From an uncultured Loktanella sp. (lineage in GTDB: Bacteria > Pseudomonadota > Alphaproteobacteria > Rhodobacterales > Rhodobacteraceae), in assembly GCA_913061335.1 (NCBI GenBank), contig CAJXTP010000061.1, positions 1 to 13,709 of the forward strand: a stretch of DNA of 13,709 bases, read 5' to 3'. The notes beneath the pieces were generated by a model, which was not told where the DNA came from, made no database searches, and saw nothing but the letters and a program-made list of their open reading frames with translations. A program made the position numbers and the translations under genes. This document shows, in pieces, positions 7,451 to 13,709 of the stretch. The first letter of the stretch is position 1, and every line of letters starts with the position of its first letter.

Positions 7451-7453
7451 ACT

Positions 7454-9052
7454 TTAGACCCCGTGAGCCTGCAAAAAATCAACCAACCCTACTGTCGATC
7501 CATCCTTGCCAGCGGCCGACTGCGTACCTTCGACAACAGGCTGCAGCGCCGTGGCCAATTCTTTGCCCAACTCAACGCCCCATTGGTCATATGAATTTAA
7601 GCCCAAAACAACGCCCTCAACAAACACGCGATGTTCATAAAGCGCAATCAATTGACCCAACACAAACGGGGTCAGCTGCGGATAAGCAAGCGTAACCGAC
7701 GGACGGTTTCCGGGAAACACACGGTGGCGGGCTTGACGGTCCAATTCGTCGCCTTCAAACTTATCAGCAACCTTTGAGCGTGCCTCAGCCAAATCACGGC
7801 CCTTCATCAGCGCCTGCGATTGAGCCAAACAATTGGCAACAAGCAACTGATGTTGGTGATGCAACGCATCCTCATGACCACGGGCCGCAACCAAAAATTC
7901 ACACGGAACCACACGGGTGCCTTGATGGATCAACTGGTAAAACGCGTGCTGGCCATTTGTGCCGGGTTCACCCCAAACAACAGGGCCCGACGACACCTGT
8001 AAATCAGCACCATCCATGCTGACACCCTTGCCGTTACTTTCCATCTCAAGTTGTTGAAGATAGGCCGGTAAGCGACTGAGATTGTTATCATAAGGCAAAA
8101 CAGCACGGGTCGCATAACCACAAATTTGGTTGTGCCAAATACCAACCACCGCAAGCAGAGCAGGCAGGTTTTCAGACCATTCTGCATTGCGAAAATGCAC
8201 ATCCATCGCCTGCGCACCACGTAGAAACGCGTGAAATGCATCGCGACCAATGGCGACCATCAGCGACAGGCCAATCGGCCCCCACATGGAATAACGCCCA
8301 CCGACCCAGTCCTCAAAACCAAACACGCGCGACGGATCAATGCCAAACTCGGCGGTCTTATCAGCAGCCGTCGACAGCGCCACAAACTGCGCGCCAACAT
8401 CCGTCACCTTTTGCGACATCCAAGCACGCGCAGTGCGGGCATTTGTCATGGTTTCAATCGTGGTAAACGTCTTGGACGCGACAATCACCAAGGTTGTCGT
8501 TGGATCACAAGACCGCAACACTTGGGCAACATCCGCAGGATCAACGTTCGATACAAAATGGCAACGCGGCCCGTCATGATATGGGGCCATCGCCAGCACG
8601 CCCATAGCGGGGCCAAGGTCAGATCCGCCAATCCCGATATTCACGACATCCGTGATGCGGCCACCCTGCCCGGCATAAGCGCCCGACCGCAGGCTTTCGG
8701 CGAAATCACCCATGCGGGCAAGCGTCGCCAACACATCTGGCATCACATCCGCGCCGTCCACGTGAACCGGTCCACCGTCAAGATTACGCAACGCTGTATG
8801 CAACACCGCGCGGCCTTCGGTTTCGTTGATCGGGGCACCAGTGAACATCGCGTCGCGCTTGGCGGCAACGCCAGTTTTGTCGAGCAGGTCAAGCAGCAGC
8901 GCACGGCCATCCGCATCAATATTCGTCTTGGCATAATCCAGACGCATATCACCCGCCATGGCGGAAAAATCGGCAGCGCGAGCGCCATCTAACATCATCT
9001 CAAACCGACGGTCCGAAACGGCGGCGTGATGCGCCTTAAGTGTAGTCCACAT
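7454..9052 (-). CDS. pgi: Glucose-6-phosphate isomerase
   Basis: Pgi interconverts glucose-6-P and fructose-6-P in the cytosol. The 532-residue length is close to the usual 545-550 of proteobacterial enzymes. Visible marks are NIGIGGSDLGP (138-148), the family signature FGFEDWVGGRYSMWGPIGLS (244-263), the catalytic Glu338 in MESNGKG, His369 in GTNGQHAFYQLIHQG, and Lys497 in YDQWGVELGKELA. All catalytic residues are present. The ATG at 9052 starts 3 nt after the pgl stop and is served by an AAGGA located inside the end of pgl, so the two are translationally coupled. It is the last gene of zwf-pgl-pgi. In roseobacters, where glucose is mostly broken down by the Entner-Doudoroff route, Pgi in this operon would let fructose-6-P enter zwf or cycle back. 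Confidence 0.98.
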   Translation of the reverse strand: MWTTLKAHHAAVSDRRFEMMLDGARAADFSAMAGDMRLDYAKTNIDADGRALLLDLLDKTGVAAKRDAMFTGAPINETEGRAVLHTALRNLDGGPVHVDGADVMPDVLATLARMGDFAESLRSGAYAGQGGRITDVVNIGIGGSDLGPAMGVLAMAPYHDGPRCHFVSNVDPADVAQVLRSCDPTTTLVIVASKTFTTIETMTNARTARAWMSQKVTDVGAQFVALSTAADKTAEFGIDPSRVFGFEDWVGGRYSMWGPIGLSLMVAIGRDAFHAFLRGAQAMDVHFRNAEWSENLPALLAVVGIWHNQICGYATRAVLPYDNNLSRLPAYLQQLEMESNGKGVSMDGADLQVSSGPVVWGEPGTNGQHAFYQLIHQGTRVVPCEFLVAARGHEDALHHQHQLLVANCLAQSQALMKGRDLAEARSKVADKFEGDELDRQARHRVFPGNRPSVTLAYPQLTPFVLGQLIALYEHRVFVEGVVLGLNSYDQWGVELGKELATALQPVVEGTQSAAGKDGSTVGLVDFLQAHGV

Positions 9053-9055
9053 GGT

Positions 9056-9727
9056 TTAGGTCCTTGCCCAATGCACGGTTGATCCAGATAGCACGGCGGC
9101 CACAGGGGCCTCATGCGGCTTCAAATGGCGGGCCTTATCCAACGCGGCGCGTTTCTCATCGCCGATAATGACGATATGACGACACATCGCGCCCTTCAGG
9201 ACTTTGGCCGACAACGTAATCCTCGGCTCCAGCGCACCGGGGGCACGCATCGCCACTAAGTTATCACTGCCGTTTAACGCAGCATCCAACTGATCGGCCT
9301 CAGGGAATATACTGGCCGTGTGCATATCCGCGCCCATGCCCAGCAACACGACCGAAATCGGCAACATCGGGTCAATCGCCGCAGACAATGATGGCAATTT
9401 ATCCTCGGGCGTCGGCGCATCACCGTAAAGCGGGATCAGCGTCGCAGCCGCCGCTTTGTCGACCAGCAAACGTTCACGCAGCAAACGGGTGTTCGAGCGA
9501 TCCGAGGTTTCAGGGACCCAGCGTTCATCGGTCAGCATCACATCAATCCGGTCCCAACCCAGATCAACCGCGCTCAGCGTGTCAAACACAGGTCCCGGCG
9601 TCGTGCCGCCGGGTACGGCAAACGACACACGGTCATGGGTCAGCAACGCGTTTTCCAAATCACCTGCCAATTGATTGGCAAGGTCAATCATCATCATCTC
9701 GGCGTCAGGGTATTCTTTGAAATCCAT
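9056..9727 (-). CDS. pgl: 6-phosphogluconolactonase
   Basis: Pgl hydrolyses 6-phosphogluconolactone, the Zwf product, to 6-phosphogluconate. The 223 residues fit the DevB/SOL-type lactonase (glucosamine-6-P isomerase fold). Visible motifs are PGGTTPGPVFDTL (39-51), LTDERWVP (65-72) and GMGADMHTASIFPE (130-143). The last normally reads GxDGHxAS; here Met replaces the Gly before the His, while the Asp and His are kept. The ATG at 9727 follows an AAGGACC/AGGA region. It lies between zwf (69-nt gap holding an 11-bp tandem repeat) and pgi (3-nt gap). The operon order and motifs leave little doubt. Confidence 0.96.
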   Translation of the reverse strand: MDFKEYPDAEMMMIDLANQLAGDLENALLTHDRVSFAVPGGTTPGPVFDTLSAVDLGWDRIDVMLTDERWVPETSDRSNTRLLRERLLVDKAAAATLIPLYGDAPTPEDKLPSLSAAIDPMLPISVVLLGMGADMHTASIFPEADQLDAALNGSDNLVAMRAPGALEPRITLSAKVLKGAMCRHIVIIGDEKRAALDKARHLKPHEAPVAAVLSGSTVHWART

Positions 9728-9750
9728 AGTCCTAGGTCCTTCAAAAAGTG

Positions 9751-9794
9751 ACTTATGTAAAACTTATGCGAAACTTATACGAAACATATAGCCG
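9751..9794. repeat. 11-bp tandem repeat in the zwf-pgl gap
   Basis: On the plus strand three head-to-tail units read ACTTATGTAAA (9751-9761), ACTTATGCGAA (9762-9772) and ACTTATACGAA (9773-9783). A decayed fourth, ACATATAGCCG, follows at 9784-9794. The first six bases are invariant in the three good units. The array fills most of the 69-nt gap and ends 23 nt before the pgl start codon. An 11-bp period is about one helical turn. I saw no strong hairpin in it. Confidence 0.85.
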
Positions 9795-9796
9795 TT

Positions 9797-11251
9797 TTAG
9801 ACCTTCAGGTCACGCCAACGGCGCCCGTCACGGTGCAACAACATCTGCGCGTCTTCGGGTCCGGTAGATCCTGCTTCATATGTTTTGGGCACGTCGTTGC
9901 GCGCCTCCCAGCCTTGGATCAACGGATCAGTCCACGCCCACGCCGCCTCGACTTCATCACCGCGCATAAACAATGTTTGGTTGCCGCGAATGACGTCCAT
10001 GATCAGCCGCTCGTAGGCATCTGTGACATCCTCAGCATCGTCGCCTAACGCCTCTGCAAACGTCATATCCAGCGGCACATCAATTAAACGCATGCCTCCT
10101 GGGCCGGGTTCTTTGATCGTGACTTGCAGGTCCATACCTTCGTTTGGCTGTAGCCGGATCGCAAGGATATTGCGGTGCCGTTTTTCGTCGCCTTCAAAAA
10201 TGGAATGTCCTAAGTCTTTGAACACAACAGCAATTTCAGATACACGCGATTTCATCCGTTTGCCTGTGCGCAGATAAAATGGCACGCCAGCCCATCGCCA
10301 ATTGTTGATGTGACACCGCATCGCGATAAAACTTTCGGTGAAACTACGCGGATTTTCGGCGTCGTGTCGGTATCCGTCGCCGTCTTTGCCCGCATCGTAC
10401 TGGCCGCGCACAATGTGATGCGACTCGACGTTTTGCAGGGCGCGAATAACCTTCAACTTTTCGTCGCGGACCTCATCGGCACCAAACTGGCTTGGCGGCT
10501 CCATTGCGATCAAACACAGCAATTGCATCAAGTGGTTCTGCACCATATCGCGCATCGCACCAGAGCGATCATAATACGCACCGCGCCCGCCGACACCCAC
10601 AGTTTCAGCCACCGTAATTTGAATATGATCAACATAATGATTGTTCCAAAGCGGCTCAAACAAAACATTCCCAAACCGCACAGCCATCAAATTCTGAACA
10701 GTCTCTTTTCCAAGATAATGATCAATACGGTAGATCTGACTTTCGTCAAAATGATCGGCCAAAGACTTGTTCAGCGCCTTGGCCGTTTCCAAATCCCGAC
10801 CAAACGGTTTTTCGACAACAATGCGGCTCGTTTCCGTTGCTATATTATGGCTGTGCAAACGCGCTGCGAGATCGCCAAAAAGGCTTGGCGCAACTGAGAA
10901 ATAGAACGCCTGAACAACGTCGCGACGCACCATCCCAGCAAGGGCTTTCCAGCCCGCTTCACCCTTGGCATCAATTGGTGTATAATTCAATTGTTCCAAG
11001 AACTTAGCGAGGCAAACTGCGTCTTCTTTTTCGGCTCCGCCAAATTCTAGAATCGCGTCCTTAATCATCTGGCGATATCCAGCCTGATCCAGATCAGACC
11101 GCGCCGCACCTATGATCCGCGCGTCAGCAGGCATTTGCCCCGACAGAAACCTACGGAATAGACCGGGCAGAATTTTGCGCCGCGCGAGATCTCCCGTGCC
11201 ACCAAAAATGACAAGATCAAAAGTCTCAACAGGAATTACGCGAGAGGCCAT
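9797..11251 (-). CDS. zwf: Glucose-6-phosphate 1-dehydrogenase
   Basis: Zwf oxidises glucose-6-P with NADP+ (or NAD+) to 6-phosphogluconolactone, the entry step to the oxidative pentose phosphate and Entner-Doudoroff pathways. Of 484 residues, the coenzyme-binding motif is FGGTGDLARRK (16-26). VVEKPFG lies at 145-151, and the substrate and catalytic motif RIDHYLGK lies at 175-182 with Asp177 and His178; His240 follows in MVQNH. These positions coincide with the numbering I recall for the Leuconostoc enzyme. The ATG at 11251 has GGAG 6 nt upstream (11258-11261). It is the first gene of zwf-pgl-pgi. A perfect palindrome lies 18 nt ahead of the start and probably controls the operon. edd and eda are not in the window. 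Confidence 0.98.
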   Translation of the reverse strand: MASRVIPVETFDLVIFGGTGDLARRKILPGLFRRFLSGQMPADARIIGAARSDLDQAGYRQMIKDAILEFGGAEKEDAVCLAKFLEQLNYTPIDAKGEAGWKALAGMVRRDVVQAFYFSVAPSLFGDLAARLHSHNIATETSRIVVEKPFGRDLETAKALNKSLADHFDESQIYRIDHYLGKETVQNLMAVRFGNVLFEPLWNNHYVDHIQITVAETVGVGGRGAYYDRSGAMRDMVQNHLMQLLCLIAMEPPSQFGADEVRDEKLKVIRALQNVESHHIVRGQYDAGKDGDGYRHDAENPRSFTESFIAMRCHINNWRWAGVPFYLRTGKRMKSRVSEIAVVFKDLGHSIFEGDEKRHRNILAIRLQPNEGMDLQVTIKEPGPGGMRLIDVPLDMTFAEALGDDAEDVTDAYERLIMDVIRGNQTLFMRGDEVEAAWAWTDPLIQGWEARNDVPKTYEAGSTGPEDAQMLLHRDGRRWRDLKV

Positions 11252-11269
11252 TACATGCTCCGAATTATT

Positions 11270-11281
11270 GTTAGCGCTAAC
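11270..11281. promoter_or_regulatory. Palindromic operator, LacI-family type, ahead of zwf
   Basis: GTTAGCGCTAAC is a perfect 12-bp palindrome with a central CG, the shape typical of LacI-family repressor operators. It ends 18 nt upstream of the zwf ATG and 8 nt upstream of its ribosome site, so a bound protein would sit at or just after the transcription start, consistent with repression. Flanking bases do not extend the symmetry. No regulator gene is in the window, so the family assignment rests only on operator shape. Confidence 0.6.
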
Positions 11282-11312
11282 GAGGACTGATTACGCCGCG
11301 GTTCCTTGAAAG

Positions 11313-11343
11313 TCTAGCACGATGGTCATTTTGATTGGCAATC
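11313..11343 (-). promoter_or_regulatory. Possible zwf promoter
   Basis: On the minus strand TTGCCA (about 11336-11341) resembles a -35 box, and TAGACT about 19 bases downstream is a modest -10. It lies upstream of the palindrome at 11270-11281, as expected for a repressor site near the start. The match is weak and the spacing is long. No terminator was seen after the sulfatase stop (11364), so read-through from that gene into zwf is also possible. Confidence 0.25.
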
Positions 11344-11363
11344 TTATGTCGCCGCTACAGTTT

Positions 11364-12944
11364 TCAAACCGAATAACCTTGCTGCGTGCGTAGTTTATAC
11401 AAATGCAACGTTTCTTCGCGCGGCCATTCTGGTGATGAGAAAACAATGCCGTCCTCCCAAAACTCTGCTGGATGCCATGCGCTTCGCTGTTTACGCCGTT
11501 CGGTCATGTGGTCAATTATTTTGTCACGCATAGTCCGTTGCCGCGCAAGTGTTTGAGGGTCGTTCAGCCGATTGTCTAGCTCGTAGGGATCATCATCCAG
11601 ACAATACAGTTCGTCGTCATCGCCCCAAACCGAAACATATTTCCACCCATCCTGATACAGGATTTTTTGAAAGCTGATATCGCCGGAATGGCCGAAATGA
11701 TCACAGATAAGGCTGTCGCGCTCATGGCTTTGATCAACAATGTCCATCAAGCTGGTCCCGTCCATAGGCAAAGGATGCGGGTCATCTTTTACGCCCGCCA
11801 CATCCAGCATGGTCGCGGTCACGTCAAGCAAGCTAACGGGTGTTTCAACCTTGGTGCCTGCCGGAATTTTGGCAGGGTAACGCACAACCAATGGAATCCG
11901 ACCGACTTCTTCAGTGAACGACGAATATTTGTCCCAGCCTGCCCCGTGGGCAGCTATCCCATCGCCATGATCAGCCGTCACAATAAAGATCGTGTTTTCC
12001 GCTAGGCCAGTGTCATCTAGGCAGGCCGCAATCCGGCCAATTGCGGCGTCAGTTTGCAGTCCTGATGCGTAACAGCGCGCCAGCACGGTCTGCCATGTCT
12101 TCCAATCCGGCCAACGTTCGAACGCGCGATGCTGACAGCGCAAATCACGTTGCACGCGATATCGCCATGGCTTGCCCGCAAGATCTTCATCAAAGCTTGG
12201 GTATTTCGGGATATCTGCAGGATCTATAAGATCGGCATAAGCCGCACTCGGATAATACGGATGATGCGGGCCCCACATACTGATGACCATCGAAAATGGC
12301 TGTTCTTGGCCTTGCAATGTTCTGAGCCTATCACAGGCAAGGTTTGCTACAAAAAACTGTTCATTCACCTCTGGAGACCCAAGCAGGACTCCGGCCCCAT
12401 CCATGTAATCCCATGGCTCGGCGGGGTCCATTAACACCTCAGTCCCGCCAAGTTCCGGCTGCAAAAGATGATGTTCGATTTTGCATTTTGGATGATCTTC
12501 GCCAATGCGCAACAGATAGTCTTTGTAGGCATCGCAAGCGTAAAGGTTGCCGTATTCAGGCAGGCTCCAGCCCTTTAGTCCGTAATCGGCGGCGGTTTTA
12601 TCAACCCCGCAGTGCCATTTTCCAAAGTAGTGATTGTCATAACCTGCGCGCGCCAGATGCTGCCCATAAAGAACCTCGTCTTCACGGAATTCTTGCCGGT
12701 TATACGGAATTGGATATTCGGAATTCCACCGCATCCCGTGCTTGTCGGGACGCTTGCCTGTCAGAAAACTGGCGCGCGACGGCGTGCAAACAGGCGTAAT
12801 TGCATAGGCACGATCGAACCAAGCCCCTTGCGCGGCAATCTGTTCCAGATGCGGCCAAAGATAAGGAAAACGGTCATTCCCATAATGACCAGAAAACGCG
12901 ACGTGGTCGGCCAGAATAACGACTATATTTGGACGGTCTGACAT
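11364..12944 (-). CDS. Type I sulfatase (formylglycine-dependent, alkaline-phosphatase superfamily)
   Basis: This 526-residue hydrolase of sulfate esters (or phosphonate/phosphate monoesters) has the formylglycine signature CTPSR, with Cys53 the residue to be converted and Arg57. Other active-site residues visible are Asp13, Lys109 and His111 (GKWHCG), His227 (GPHHPY), Asp325-His326 (TADHGDG) and Lys339. The first metal motif is LADH rather than the LADD of many arylsulfatases. A single Asp there together with a later Asp-His pair recalls phosphonate monoester hydrolase and choline sulfatase types. There is no signal peptide, so it should be cytoplasmic and act on an imported substrate, which I cannot name. 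The ATG at 12944 places NIVVILAD at the normal distance from the N-terminus, though no good Shine-Dalgarno is seen. No transporter or maturation enzyme adjoins it. It is on the same strand as zwf, 112 nt upstream. Confidence 0.9.
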   Translation of the reverse strand: MSDRPNIVVILADHVAFSGHYGNDRFPYLWPHLEQIAAQGAWFDRAYAITPVCTPSRASFLTGKRPDKHGMRWNSEYPIPYNRQEFREDEVLYGQHLARAGYDNHYFGKWHCGVDKTAADYGLKGWSLPEYGNLYACDAYKDYLLRIGEDHPKCKIEHHLLQPELGGTEVLMDPAEPWDYMDGAGVLLGSPEVNEQFFVANLACDRLRTLQGQEQPFSMVISMWGPHHPYYPSAAYADLIDPADIPKYPSFDEDLAGKPWRYRVQRDLRCQHRAFERWPDWKTWQTVLARCYASGLQTDAAIGRIAACLDDTGLAENTIFIVTADHGDGIAAHGAGWDKYSSFTEEVGRIPLVVRYPAKIPAGTKVETPVSLLDVTATMLDVAGVKDDPHPLPMDGTSLMDIVDQSHERDSLICDHFGHSGDISFQKILYQDGWKYVSVWGDDDELYCLDDDPYELDNRLNDPQTLARQRTMRDKIIDHMTERRKQRSAWHPAEFWEDGIVFSSPEWPREETLHLYKLRTQQGYSV

Positions 12945-13055
12945 CGGGGCTGAACGACCTTCAAAATTGGGTACTGTCAGGCACCAGAAATCACCTATTT
13001 ATGCGCGGCGTCAAGGATGGTTTTGCATGCACTCATCCCGACCAGTTGCACCGTA
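12945..13055. other. Intergenic region between the HNH gene and the sulfatase gene
   Basis: This stretch of 111 bases has no reading frame I can support. On the minus strand a TTGACG occurs near 13015, but no good -10 lies at the right distance. No intrinsic terminator is visible after the HNH stop. Confidence 0.5.
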
Positions 13056-13643
13056 CTAAGCTTCTAACTCGGCATCCCAATAAAGAAAATCCATCCAGCT
13101 TACGTGCAGATGGTTAGGCGGGAACTTGCGCCCGACATTATGCAACGCCGACGCCTCTGGCTGACGTGGAGGTTGGCGCAAAAACAGCCCTGCTTGCCGT
13201 AAGGACTTTGATCCTTTGCGCAAGTTACAAGGGCTGCAAGCTGCAACAACGTTTTGCCAGCTGGTCACGCCGCCTGACGCACGTGGGATAACATGGTCAA
13301 ACGTCAAATCGCCTTTGGCACCACAATACTGGCAGCAAAATTCATCGCGCAGAAATAAATTAAAGCGCGTGAAGGCCACGCGCATTTGAGGTTTTACATA
13401 ATCTTTCAGCACCACGACGCTTGGTATGCGGATCGTGGTCGACGGGCTGCGCACCACATCATCGTATTGCGCCACAATGTCGACCCGATCAAGCCACGCC
13501 GCCTTTACCGCATCTTGCCAAGGCCACAGCGACAACGGAAAATAGGACAAGGGCCTATAATCCGCGTTTAAAACTAGCGCTGGTTTGTGATTTAGCACGC
13601 CGGGTGTGCGTACAAATTCTGTTCGGAAATCAGCCTCGATCAC
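13056..13643 (-). CDS. HNH endonuclease-fold protein
   Basis: This 195-residue protein has an HNH/zinc-finger core: CQYC (Cys104, Cys107), FDHVIPRASGG with Asp116-His117, Asn131 in WQNVV, and CSPCNLRKG (Cys136, Cys139, Asn140, Lys143). The four Cys form a structural zinc site, and His117 is the expected catalytic base of the beta-beta-alpha-metal nuclease fold. The conserved N-terminal stretch PALVLNADYRPLS and the C-terminal FPPNHLH and WDAELEA match, from memory, a stand-alone HNH family near-universal in Rhodobacteraceae whose role is not established; it is not tied to a mobile element here. The start is GTG at 13643 with a G-rich AGGGGTGG upstream. The frame stays open for the 26 genomic bases above it, which hold no better start codon, and adapter sequence then begins, so a start further upstream cannot be excluded. 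Confidence 0.9.
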   Translation of the reverse strand: MIEADFRTEFVRTPGVLNHKPALVLNADYRPLSYFPLSLWPWQDAVKAAWLDRVDIVAQYDDVVRSPSTTIRIPSVVVLKDYVKPQMRVAFTRFNLFLRDEFCCQYCGAKGDLTFDHVIPRASGGVTSWQNVVAACSPCNLRKGSKSLRQAGLFLRQPPRQPEASALHNVGRKFPPNHLHVSWMDFLYWDAELEA

Positions 13644-13669
13644 GTCAATACCACCCCTACCCTGTGCCC

Positions 13670-13709
13670 CTGTCTCTTATACACATCTGACGCTGCCGAC
13701 GAATAGAGA
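13670..13709 (+). other. Sequencing artefact: untrimmed Nextera/Tn5 adapter and partial i5 index
   Basis: CTGTCTCTTATACACATCT (13670-13688) is the 19-bp Tn5 mosaic end used in Illumina Nextera libraries. GACGCTGCCGACGA (13689-13702) is the reverse complement of the rest of the Read 1 transposase adapter. The final ATAGAGA (13703-13709) equals the first seven bases of the reverse complement of index S502/N502 (CTCTCTAT). Genomic sequence therefore ends at about 13669. No gene or transposon end should be called here. Confidence 0.97.

Noticed and set aside
8231..8992. Plus-strand open frame of 253 codons opposite pgi
   Set aside because: It lies entirely within pgi on the other strand, its composition is rich in His/Arg/Gln, and it has no recognisable domain.
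10310..10897. Plus-strand open frame of 195 codons opposite zwf
   Set aside because: It is antisense to well-conserved zwf, including its catalytic motif, with no supporting ribosome site or family match.
13056..13643. HNH gene as part of a defence system, intron or phage module
   Set aside because: No reverse transcriptase, terminase, methyltransferase partner or repeat is nearby, and the protein resembles a stand-alone family widespread in Rhodobacteraceae.
13670..13688. Tn5 mosaic end that could be read as the edge of a transposon
   Set aside because: It is directly followed by synthetic Nextera adapter and index bases, so it comes from library preparation.

Overview
The window looks like a chromosomal contig end from a marine Rhodobacteraceae (Roseobacter-group) alphaproteobacterium. 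The reasons are a CckA-type cell-cycle kinase, the zwf-pgl-pgi arrangement, the HNH protein, a corrinoid-activating ASKHA protein of the type common in that group, and moderate GC content. The genus cannot be fixed from sequence alone. Ten protein genes and one tRNA gene fill almost the whole window, and no gap without a gene exceeds 300 bases.

Layout. (1) Bases 1-3890, minus strand: guaB (IMP dehydrogenase), then an RsmB/NOP-type rRNA methyltransferase, then the N-terminal 387 codons of a membrane-bound PAS sensor kinase, very probably CckA, which runs off the left edge. (2) Bases 4060-7299, plus strand: a RamA/RACE-type reductive activator of corrinoid enzymes (2Fe-2S plus ASKHA domains) and, 6 nt downstream, a membrane acyltransferase-3 protein. 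(3) Bases 7343-7416, plus strand: tRNA-Gly(CCC) with encoded CCA. (4) Bases 7454-11251, minus strand: zwf-pgl-pgi, which interconverts fructose-6-P and glucose-6-P and oxidises glucose-6-P to 6-phosphogluconate, the feed into the Entner-Doudoroff route. A perfect 12-bp LacI-type palindrome lies just ahead of zwf, and an 11-bp tandem repeat lies between zwf and pgl. (5) Bases 11364-13643, minus strand: a cytoplasmic type I sulfatase and an HNH-endonuclease-fold protein.

The last 40 bases (13670-13709) are not genomic. They are an untrimmed Illumina Nextera/Tn5 adapter plus seven bases of an i5 index.

Most of the window is conserved housekeeping sequence, and I see no previously undescribed multi-gene system, CRISPR array, prophage or insertion sequence. 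The observations most worth a second look are small non-coding or RNA-level signals: a long perfect inverted repeat starting at the second codon of the acyltransferase gene, the palindrome ahead of zwf, the 11-bp repeat ahead of pgl, and a corrinoid activator with no corrinoid enzyme beside it.
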